A DNA stretch of 64,000 nt from Phymorhynchus buccinoides (Eukaryota > Mollusca > Gastropoda > Neogastropoda > Raphitomidae), in assembly GCA_017654935.2 (NCBI GenBank), contig CM065690.1:39375509-39439508 (forward strand), written 5' to 3'. The notes under the pieces were generated by a model. It did no database searches. It had not been told where the DNA came from and worked only from the letters and a program-made list of their open reading frames with translations. The number at the start of each line of letters is the position of its first letter. Position 1 is the first letter of the stretch. A program made the position numbers and the translations under genes. This document shows positions 23,924 to 35,100 of the stretch, in pieces.

Positions 23924-24595
23924 GCTTACAGTCAAATCACCCCAATTGCCAACCGCCCCAACACACTGCCCCATGACCATTCTCGCCCCATGCCACACTC
24001 ACCCCATTGCCAACTCGCCTCAATAAATTTCCATTACCACGACCAACTTGCCCCATCAACACAGCACACAACCACACTGGTTAGTTCGACTCTCCGCCAT
24101 GACAACTGATTTGTGCAAGCAAATTTCTTGACTTGACTCGGATTGACATGAATAAACAAGCTGGAAAAGGCTAAATTGTGAGTTCTATTTTGACTTGAAA
24201 GTTGTAAACTGGTGGATACTGCTAAGTGTAAAATGTCTTGTGAACATTATTTTGATGTAAGGACCTGAACTATTCCTGAGTTCATTAATTTTGTTAAGAA
24301 AAATGATGGTAAAACGTCATTTTAACTAAGAGTGGCTTGAACTGGAAAATTGTATGTGTACAATTAAATGGTTAAAATTTAATTCAGACTATTTCAACGG
24401 ATAGTTGAGAGAGAGAAAGGGGGATGCTGAGAGAGAGTAGAGGTAAAACATTATTTATTATATACATACACATTGTGTACATGAATAGACTGGGGCGAGT
24501 TGGTTTTTGGGGCTTGTTAACAATTGGGGCGAGTTGACTTTGTGGCGGGTTGGTCAATGGGGCGAGTTGGAAATGGGGCGAGTTGACTGGTACCC
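23924..24595. mobile_element. 672-bp element with 9-bp target duplication (left arm copy)
   Basis: Flanked on both sides by gttgtgcgg (23915-23923 and 24596-24604). The ends ggcttacagtcaaatcacccc and, inverted, gggtaccagtcaactcgcccc are imperfect terminal inverted repeats. Each is extended by several cccattgccaactcgc-type subrepeats. The target is a unit of the adjoining minisatellite. A 9-bp duplication with GG ends would fit a Mutator-like element; read as 8 bp it would fit hAT. No transposase is present. Confidence 0.72.
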
Positions 24596-25285
24596 GTTGT
24601 GCGGCATGCAGTGTTGCAATGTGATGTGGGTTGTGTTGTTTGGCTGTTCACATTGCGGCATGCAGTGTTGTGATGTGACATGTGGGTGATGTTGTTTGGC
24701 TGTTCACATTGTGGCATGCAGTGTTGCAATGTGATGTGGGTGGTGTTGTTTGGCTGTTCACATTGTGGCATGCAGTGTTGCGATGTGATGTTTGGCTGTT
24801 CACGTTGTGGCATGCAGTGTTGTGATGTGACATGTGGGTGGTGTTGTTTGGCTGTTCACGTTGTGGCATGCAGTGTTGCGATGTGATGTGGGTGGTGTTG
24901 TTTGGCTGTTCACGTTGTGGCATGCAATGTTGTGATGTGATGTGGGTGGTGTTGTTTGGCTGTTCACGTTGTGGCATGCAGTGTTGTGATGTGACATGTG
25001 GGTGTTGTTGTTTGGCTGCTCACGTTGTGGCATGCAGTGTTGCGATGTGACATGTGGGTGGTGTTGTTTGGCTGTTCACGTTGTGGCATGCAGTGTTGCG
25101 ATGTGATATGGGTGGTGTTGTTTGGCTGTTCACGTTGTGGCATGCAGTGTTGCGATGTGATGTGGGTGGTGTTGTTTGGCTGCTCACGTTGTGGCATGCA
25201 GTGTTGCGATGTGACATGTGGGTGGTGTTGTTTGGCTGTTCACGTTGTGGCATGCAGTGTTGCGATGTGACATGGGTGGTGTGCT
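24596..25285 (+). repeat. Minisatellite of 54-57 bp, 13 units (left arm)
   Basis: Units read ttgtttggctgttcacgttg, tggcatgcagtgttgcgatg and a variable tgatgtgggtggtg or tgacatgtgggtggtg. catgcagtgttg recurs 13 times. The array runs to within about 20 bp of the acceptor of the REPS1 exon at 25305. One degenerate unit persists left of the 23924 element, showing that element inserted into the array. Confidence 0.9.
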
Positions 25286-25304
25286 TTTTCTGCTTGTCTT
25301 CCAG

Positions 25305-25490
25305 ATCCCCCCATGTCTCCGTCGCATGACTCTGGTTCAGATCCACACGCCGACTCCCCCCTCTCTCCCTCCTCCCAGTTCCCTGCCATGGCCAGTGAGC
25401 TGTCGGGCTCAGACAGCCCTGCCCCTGGCTGTAAATATAGCGCTAATATTCAGGGCCGCCCGCGCCCTATCCCAAAAAAGAGTTCGGCAG
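25305..25490 (+). CDS. REPS1: REPS1 exon (left arm), PIPKK-ending linker
   Basis: A 186-nt exon (ttccAG / gcagGTacat), phase 1 to 1, encoding DPPMSPSHDSGSDPHADSPL, then a Ser/Pro-rich stretch ending GRPRPIPKKSSA. It is identical in structure to 52624-52809 on the other strand and corresponds to the disordered Ser/Pro linker after the second EH domain. Confidence 0.82.
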
Positions 25491-28400
25491 GTACATGCCT
25501 GTTAACCCTCTTGGTATTCACATATTTTATCGAAAAAGCTTCTTAGTGTTCTGGAGCTTTCACATATTTTCAAGAAAATATGTCTTTTGAACCACACAGA
25601 GCACCATACAATTACCATTGCATCATTGCAAGTGAGGTGGTTCTTCACAGTGTACATTTAACGAGAAAGAACTTTGTTAGTGATACTGATAGAAATGCCA
25701 TCAGAGAGGAAGAGTGGGGGCAAGCTACAGCTGGTTTTGGTCGGCTTGAATACACAGAAGCAATTTCTGGCTGGCTGATATTGACCAGAATAAATGCAAG
25801 AGGGTTTAACCACTGTAAAATCAAAATCTAGCATTGTAGCAAAGAAAATATGTCTGTTTTCTGCAAATCTACTAGAAATCTTAATTATACCTTATACAAC
25901 CAACATATCTTTTAACAAAAGTTTCATTATAATATTATATTGCCTTTTTTTCATGCTCTCTCCCATTATCAACAAAAAAGAAATATTAAAATCTTAATTA
26001 TACCTTATACAACCAACATCTCTTTTAACAAAAATGTCATTATAATATTGTATTGCATTTTTTTCATGCTCTCTCCCATTATCAACAAAGTCTGTTTTCT
26101 GCAAATCTAATGGTTATCTTAATGGTATCTTATACAATAAACGTCTCACTTTGTGCAAAAAGTTTCACCATAGACTGTTTTCTCATGCACCATGTCACTA
26201 TTATCTCTTTCATCCTACACAGTAGGCAAGGGGGGGAAAAGTGAGTGCCTGACAATATTTTCTCTGCTATCTCACTGGATAGAAAAAGGGGATAGGCGGT
26301 GGTTGCTTGTGTATGTTTTCGGCTGTCTTGTGCTGTACGCCTCTGTACGTGCTCAATTTTATGGGAAAATAAAAGAGAAGTTGAATGTGTGCAATTCATT
26401 TGTATGGTTTCGCACGTGTGAAGTATTGGTGGCTAGAGCACTGTTGACATGTCTTGTTTGTTGTGGTGATGGTAATGGTGGTTGTAGTTGTTGCTAAAGT
26501 TTAGTTATAATTGAAGCACATTTGATGGGATGTTATGTAGTTGATTTTGTTAATACGTTATCGTAATTGATTTGTCCTTCAACTTCAACTTCAACTTTGT
26601 TTTATTTTGTCCACATACGAGGATAATTTTCTTGCAGACACGTCAAACACATACACAAGAAACCAAATGACTAAACTACTGTTGGCATTGTACAATCACT
26701 GATGATTGCTTTGCTGTTAACATTGTAAAATCATTGATGATTGTCTTAACCTTTTCGCCGCCAAGCCATTTTTCAGCTAAAAAATACCATTAAACTTACC
26801 TGGGTAGAGAAAAAAAAAAAAGTGTCTGCAATATTGTGAATTCCTCTGTGACATGTATAACATTAGGCCTATCCTTACCTCCCAAAAATTATGAAAATAG
26901 GGTCTTCAGATAACAGGCCCTGGTTTGATGCTATTTTTTTTAGTGACATGGGTGTTAAACCATTGTGGTATGCAAAAATGCGACATTGGCGGTGAAAGGG
27001 TTAATCTTTACTATTGATGTTGTACTGATTGTCTTCTGGTTTTTTAAAAATTTCATGTTGTACTGTTTATATTGATTTTTCATCATTATATTAATCTTTA
27101 CTATTGATGTTATACAGTCATTGATGAATGTCGTACTGGTTTTGTTGTTGTTTTTATGTCATACTGCTTATATTGATTTTTCATCAATGATTGCCTTAGC
27201 CCATATATAGTATAATTTTTTTTATTTTGACCTAGTAATATTTTGACAAATTGTCTAGACCAATGCATTGTACAATCATTGATGACTGACTTATTGTGCA
27301 TGCACATTGCACCATCGCCGATTTTCACATTGTCCTCATGGTTTCTACCCATGGTCATTTTTCCCCCCCCTGTCAACAGTGTCCTTGGTGACGCGGGGTC
27401 AGCTCCAGCCCCCTCCAGCGGGCAGCCAGGGTGGGGGGGAGGAGGGGGGAGCCTCACCGGGGGTGACGGGGAGTGGGGATCCAGCCGCCGCCTCTGTCCT
27501 GCCCTCTCAGGGTCCCCCCACACCCCCTCCACGCCCTCAGATGCACGGGCGCAGCATGTCCGTCGACATGAAAACGGGTAAGGGAATAGGCTCAACTGGT
27601 AGGTGCATGGGTGCTTCTCTTCAGGCTATGTGCCTGAATTCGTGGATGCTCCTTCTTTCAGGATGTCCTGAATTGCAGGATTTTTAAATTGCCTGGAGCC
27701 GGCGTCGCCGGATTATGAGAATTTGAGAAGCAACGATTTTCTTACACACACACACAAACTTGTACAATAAAAAGGGCCTATACAAGCATTTGCTATATTC
27801 AAAGGAATGTAGCACTTGTACTAGTCTAGAGGGGTGAAAAAAGAGCAGTAAATGTGTGTGTGTGTGTGCGCTGCCCCTGCACTCCGCCAGGGCCGCCTCC
27901 TTGCAGGATTTTTGAAATTTGCCAGGAGCAGCCATGTGAATTCAGGGTTTTTTGCCCATACAACCACCTGTCACTACCCATGCCATGCCTTAGCTTTGTG
28001 CTTTGCTTCAAGGAGAGCCTGTCAAAGCATTTCTTTCCTTCAGCCTTTGGGGGGGGGGGTGGGGCGTCTACCCACACTCACTGGGGGGCTCCACACTCAC
28101 TCACTCACACACACCACCACTCACTCCTCATCAGTGATGCTGCTCTTGTCCCCACCAGAGTCTGTAAGTGACTAGGCGGCCTCTAGGCCTCTGCTTTACA
28201 GGTTTTCCAGGATTTTGTAGAGGCACCCATGTAGATGAGACTGAATGGTGGATGAACTTGAATTTCTACATTCTGAACTATATGAACTATACAGTTCAAT
28301 TTAAAGAAATACATTAAAAGTCAGGGCAAGTGCACTGATCATGCTGTTGCTGGGTTAAAAATCTGCAATTTTTATACAGGTCTATTTTTTTGGTCTGTTT

Positions 28401-29145
28401 TGTATTTTGTACTTTTCATACAGGCCTAAACTTGTCTCGTTTTTCAAAGCTTTTCTCTTTGTAAAAGACTTGGGAATATGGGTATAAAATCACGTTTTAT
28501 TGCATTAGTAAAAGGTGGATATGCTTGCAAACACGGGCTCAGGCACATCGATAAAATAGTTGTGATTTTTTTTTTTACCATCTTTTCTTTTGGTGGTTGT
28601 TCCAGGTTCCTCTCTCTTGCCACCAGCTGTCCCGCCCAGAGTGCAACCCAAAGATGTAAGAAAATAGTCCAGTCTCTGTGTCAGGCTATTCTGTCTGTGA
28701 TGTGGTGGTGTTCTCTCTCTCTCATTTGTTAGTTTCTTGTTGTGTCAAAACTTTAGTTTTTGTAACAAATTAAAACACAAAGTCGATATTGAAACCCCCC
28801 CAAAAAAGATTTAATAACAAAAACAACACAAGCTATGACGTTTCGGGCTCAACCTGTTGTCCAGTAACTTGTTGTGAAGTTTACTCAACCCAGCAGTCAT
28901 CTTCGGTTTTTTAATTTTTGCAGCCGAAATAGTGGACAAGTTCACTTATGATTGCTCCTCACCATTACAACTGTCAATTATCAATGGCAATTAAAACATT
29001 TTTCAGCATTCAATGTTCTATCTCTCTGTGTGTGGTTAATTTCAGTTTAGCTTTCAATCATATGAAAAATGTCAGCAACTCATTTCAGAACAAGTTTTAA
29101 TAGTGAAAACTTTTAAAGTTATGTGATTGATCATTGAGCTGTGTG

Positions 29146-29197
<52 letters not shown>

Positions 29198-32100
29198 TGT
29201 GTGTGTGTGGTGTGCAGTGTGAGAGTATTCCATTACAGAAGACCCCAGAATGTGGAGCCACTGCTGAGGTAAGGAGCTACACATATTTTCATTTTGTTCT
29301 TTTAGTATAGTATCCTTTCCTCTTCTTATTCATTTAATATGCTGTCCATTCATCATATTTCATGTTTTCTTATTCTTATTTCATACACTGTTATTTCTCT
29401 ACTTTCTCCATCCAACATGCTTTCTGTCCTCTCTTTTTGTCCACAGTTCTTTTTTATACACTGGTGTCTTTCAATCTTCTCCATCCAACATGCTTTCTGT
29501 CCTCTCTTTTTGTCCACAGTTCTTTTTTATACACTGGTGTCTTTCAATCTTCTCCATCCAACATGCTTTCTGTCCTCTCTTTTTGTCCACAGTTCTTTTT
29601 TATACACTGGTGTCTTTCAATCTTCTCCATCCAACATGCTTTCTGTCCTCTCTTTTTGTCCACAGTTCTTTTTTATACACTGGTGTCTTTCAATCTTCTC
29701 CATCCAACATGCTTTCTGTCCTCTCTTTTTGTCCACAGTTCTTTTTTATACACTGGTGTCTTTCAATCTTCTCCATCCAACATGCTTTCTGTCCTCTTTT
29801 TGTCCACAGTTCTTTTTTATACACTGGTGTCTTTCAATCTTCTCCATCCAACATGCTTTCTGTCCTCTCTTTTTGTCCACAGTTCTTTTTTATACACTGG
29901 TGTCTTTCAATCTTCTCCATCCAACATGCTTTCTGTCCTCTCTTTTTGTCCACAGTTCTTTTTTATACACTGGTGTCTTTCAATCTTCTCCATCCAACAT
30001 GCTTTCTGTCCTCTCTTTTTGTCCACAGTTCTTTTTTATACACTGGTGTCTTTCAATCTTCTCCATCCAACATGCTTTCTGTCATCTCTTCTTTTCCTTG
30101 CTTTGCGAGTCAACCATTCCTTCTTTCTTGCATGCATGCAGTTGGGTGTGTTTTTTTACCCACCTTTCAAGTCAAAAGACCGTACAGAAAACAGTCTTGA
30201 TGTGCACGTTGTTAATTAGTGCCAGTTTAGTACTTAGTGAGCAATTTTGGTGACTAACAGCCTTTGCTACAGTGTGCAACCTATGGTGCATTACAAGCGC
30301 ATGTTGACTAACTGTGCCAAATTATAGGTTTGTTTGTTGGATGTTGCTTTTGTATGCTAGGCTTTCAGGAGTTTCATATTTTTGATTGTGTTTGCATTTT
30401 TTCCCAGTTGCACGTATTTGTTTAGGGCAAATTTTGTCACATTTTTTAAAGCGTAGATATAGTACAGGTATTTTGTGATTACCCGATAGCATAGTATGAG
30501 TGTAAGAGAGTTTCTTCCTCAGGCTGTATTTAGTCTATACAGACAAACTCCTATTTTACGACCCTCTGTTAAGTGACCACCTCTCATTTGAGACCGGATT
30601 TGTTGGCACAGATGCATTTTACTATGTAAACGACTTCCTCTAAAACGCGACTTACGACCGCCATTTTGTTGGTTTTTATGACCGTTGCTGTCGTCTGCAT
30701 AGACTTCGAGCAAAGGGAAACAACCACGGTCAAGGGCCTGAAAGCGGAGTCGCTTCCCTTGTTGTAGAAAAGATGGCGGAGAGCGTAGGAAAAGCACGAA
30801 AACCACTGACTTTGAAAAAGAAAACCACTGACTTTGGACGAGAGTGGAGGTGATTAAAAGAAGTCGGCAAAGTGAAACTGTAATATCGATTGCACAATCC
30901 TATGGAGTTGGAAAGACCCAAATACAGTTTTAATATGTCATTGTATGTGTGCATGAAGAAGAGAGTATGAACTGTGCTGAACTTTTTCTTTCTACGGCTG
31001 CCAGTGAAAACCTCCGTCATACGACCCCTCCAATTTACGACCGATTTTTCCGGACATTTTTGAAGTTTTAAAATAGAGGTTTGTCTGTATCAAAATGTGT
31101 TACATTGCAAACATAAAAGGTGTTACATTGATGTGGATTGGGATGGAAATGCCTAGTCTGTTGTAAAGATGTGTGTTGTGTGGTGTAAAAATGTGTTTAG
31201 CGATGTAAAGATGTATGGTGAACTGTAAAAATGTACAGTGTAGTGCAAACGTGTATGATGTGATGTAAAGGTATGGGAATTGTGATGTCTCTAAAGATGT
31301 TTGTGAGGTGTAAAGATGTGTCTAAAGATGCATGGTATGCTGTAAGTATATATACTGTGGTGTAAAGATGCAAGATATGTTGTAAAAAAAATTGTGTAAA
31401 CATGTGGCTCAGTGTGTGAACAACTATGGTATATGTGGTGATTCCAGTCAAGGGGTATAGTCCACAGACTTTCACAGACCAGTGTATTGAAACACCGCCG
31501 TAGTGCCTCTATGGGCATACTGAAAATGGTGAGATCGCTCAGGGTCACCACCACACTTAGCTGCCTTAGCTCATTGCATGTGGGCTTTGGGTGTGGCTTG
31601 CTTCACCTTCTGTTGTATGCAGGTTGAAGGGACACACACTTTTTTTTATGGAATTTTTATTTTTTAAGAATTCATATTCAGTGGATTGCATGCAGGTTTT
31701 GGAACAATGCACATTATTATTTTGCATGCAGGTGGTAGGAAAAATCACTGGTTTTGTTTGTTTGTTTCTTTCTTTTTTTGGAGTTTTTTTTTTATATGCA
31801 AGTTTTGTGAAAATCTGTCATGTATTGCATGAAGGCTTCTAGGAAACTTCATGGTGTATTGCGCTGAAGTTACTGGAAAACTCCATATTATATGCAGGTT
31901 TGAGCATTCATCCACAGTGTATTGCATGCAGGTTTGAGGAAGACCCCACATGCATGTGTTAGGGACATTGCATTGCAGGCAGTTTTAATGGGCATTCACA
32001 GTGTACTAATTGCAATTTATTGCATGCCTCACAGGAGACAATGCGATGCATTCAGCGGTTGGATGATATTTTATGCGGTTTACCACCATTGTTTTCATAC

Positions 32101-35100
32101 ATATTTACGGAAGTTTATTTCTATGCTTCATTCAGGTTTAAAGGGGTGTGCCACCATACTTAATACAGCTTTACAGATACTTCTTATTTGATGCAGTTGG
32201 GTTTTTTGGTGTTTAAAAAAAAAAAGATTTTGCACTTATGTTCTTGGCTGTTAGGATCGCTTCAGTTGGGATATTTGGCAGGTTTATGGACATTTGACTG
32301 AATTTATTGCAGGCTCATGTATGGCTCCAGACTAAATTTCATGCAGTTTATGGAGGCTTTGACTAAATTTTATGCGGGTTGAAGGGGCTTACTTGAATTG
32401 TGTTTGGAACGGTTGTATATTACTTTTGTTCATAATTTTTTTAATTTATTTTACTTTAAGTTTATTTGTAAATTTGTTTATTGGATTAAGTTTTATCATT
32501 AAGCCATGTACCTCCCAGTTTGATTTCATAGATCATTTTGGGAAGTTTTGTTTCAGTTTGATAGACACACTTCAGCAGTGTGTTATGTTGCAAACTTTCT
32601 TTCACATAGGGACAATAATTACTTCATGGAGAACGTAACAATTTGTCTTGGTAAAATGTTGTTTTTAACCCTTTAGCCGCCCGCCATTTTTCAACCAAAA
32701 AAATACCATTAAACTTAACTGGGTAGAGAAAAAAAAATTATCTGCAATATTGCGTAATTCCTCTGTGACATATAGTAACATTAGGCCTATCCTTACCTCC
32801 CAAAATTAAGAAAATAGGGTCTTTGGATTACAGGCCCTGATTTGATGCCTTTTAGTGACATGGGTGTTAAAAACGCAACTGTGGTGCTATAAATGCATGT
32901 ACGCTGGGCGGTGAAAGGGTTAAAAAATTTATATTCTAAACATGCTTTGCGGCACAGATGCTTCTCCCACCTCCCATACACAAGCCACTCATTTTCAGCT
33001 GGCGTTGACACACATTTTTGTTTTACTAATTAATTTGTATTTCTATTATGGTCTTAATACAAAATGTGAAATGTGGCAGTTCTCTTTATGCAGTAATTGC
33101 AAGATTTCAACTTCTTGATGTGTTTAAGCAGAATTGTATAGTTTTATATTTCATCATGTTGTACTAGCAAAAGCCGTGACTCCGAACCCATAGAGATCAA
33201 GATCAAGAATTTAGGACCACTAGGCATCATGGACTCTTAATTTATCCTTTCTCATATATTTTCTTGTATTGTTATTAGTTGGCAAGGCTATGACGGCGAA
33301 TATATTTTTTTGTTTTTTGTATGTGGGTTTGTACGAAAACAAGCAACATGAAAAATTTACTTCAAAAAGTAGTTGTCTAAATTCCTATGAATAGATTTTT
33401 GTCCCATTGGTTGTCATAGTGACATTTCAAGTGTTGTATTCAAGCAATGAAACTCATGTAAAAATAATTCATTGTACATGTTTTGTCTGTTTCCCTTCAC
33501 CCCACATGTGATAGGTAGCCATGTTCTTTCACTCAATCACATTCCAATTGTTGATTTATTCAATTGTTGGAAGAGTCTACCTGTGTGAGCTACAGCTGTT
33601 GTTGCAAATGAGAAAAAGTGGAAGAAGGGTGTGGATACACAAATGAAAACCTTTCTCTGGGGAAATGCCTGGTTGGAGAGAAATCATGTCAGTGTTGGGG
33701 ATTTTTTCCCCAGCCATACTCCTATTCAGGTATTGGTCAGGGGGCGCCGATCAAATGACCCATATTGAGCATACTCAATTTGTGCAGCCACTGGGTCATA
33801 TGAACCATGAAATCTGCACTAGACATTTTAGTTGCTCTACAGTGACACTTTATGGCCGGTGTATTTGGAAATCGAACCCCTCATTATCTGTAATTCTGGG
33901 ATCATCTTGACCATGAAGTTTTGAAAACGCTTTCTTATTCTTCTTCTGCGTTCCAGGCATTAAGGCATAATTGCAGGCTGTATGTGTCCGGTTTTCAATT
34001 TTCACGGTCTCCTCGCTGCGTACAAGCCGACACATTCCGATTTCGGAGAGAGCTCAAAGGAGAAAAGTTTGGAAGGATTTTTTTTATAAAAAAGCAGGAG
34101 AATGGGCCCCAATAAGTCCAGAAACATAGAGATGACACAAAGCAAAGGAAAAGGCAGAGTCAAAGAGAGAAGCAGATAGAGGAGTTGCAAGCACAGAACT
34201 TCCAGAAGTAGGGGAACTATTTTATGAAAGACCTCCCGGTATCCCCAGGGGAGAGACTTGTGGTGGGGAGGGGTCGTCAGCTCCCGTATGGAGCACAAGG
34301 CATCACCCACTGCCCTCAGTTTCGAAAACAATTGACGCTAATTAATTTCTTGTTCAATTTCCTATATCGTGATCAGGCCAGGGTAAATGTCAAGATGTTT
34401 ACAATACAGTGGACACCTCCCTTATTAAGACCTCCCATTAAAGACTACCTACCACAAAGGGGACCTATTCTCTGAGACATTGCCCTTCTGCGTAAGTACT
34501 ACGATACCTCCTCTATAAGACCCTCCCTTATAAGACCTCATTTTGATGTTTTTGGATAAGGACCTTAAAAATCGAATGAATGAAATTTTTGGGCTTTTTA
34601 CGTCCTCTCGACCTGGGAAGGCAAAGTATGGGACATTGTATTGGGTTTAGTATGAGGAAACTAAAAAATAAACAACAAAAAAACACAAAAGACGAAAACA
34701 AAGACGTGTGACGGGACATATAAAAAATCAGCCAAAATGGGTTCCTTATAAGGGAGGTTCCACTGTGTATACTCAGCAGTACTGTATGTGTAAGGAGTAT
34801 AAGGGACATACGTTTTTCCCACAGACTTAGACTACGCGTGCACCTTATAAACATACTAACAAGTACAGTAAGAAAGTAAAATAACAAAAGGCAGATTTTC
34901 GGTTGTAAAATTTGGGGTGTGGCGCCTTATAGTCAGAAAAATCTATGGTATATTAATGCATGAACTACCGTATTTTTCGGATGATTAGGCGCTGCTGTGC
35001 ATAAGGCGAATTGGTCAATTTTCAAGAAAAATCTGAAAACATTAAAGTAAAAGGAGCCTTCGTTTATAAGGTGATACACACCTCGCGAAAGAAAGTCAAA

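Noticed and set aside
24596..25285. CRISPR-like direct repeats
   Set aside because: Units are contiguous with no unique spacers, the context is a eukaryotic intron, and no cas gene is present.
24517..25346. Cys/His-rich repeated open frames on both strands
   Set aside because: They follow the 54-57-bp minisatellite and appear equally on both strands.
28135..28163. 29-nt candidate REPS1 exon between cAG and GTaagt
   Set aside because: Including it puts the following exon out of the clearly conserved PPAVPPRVQPKD frame, while skipping it joins 27577 to 28606 perfectly. Mirror at 49961-49989.
29339..30253. Long overlapping open frames of 236-304 codons (and the mirror at 48066-48834)
   Set aside because: They are stop-free readings of a 73-bp tandem repeat, open in all three frames because 73 is not divisible by 3. 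No protein features are present.
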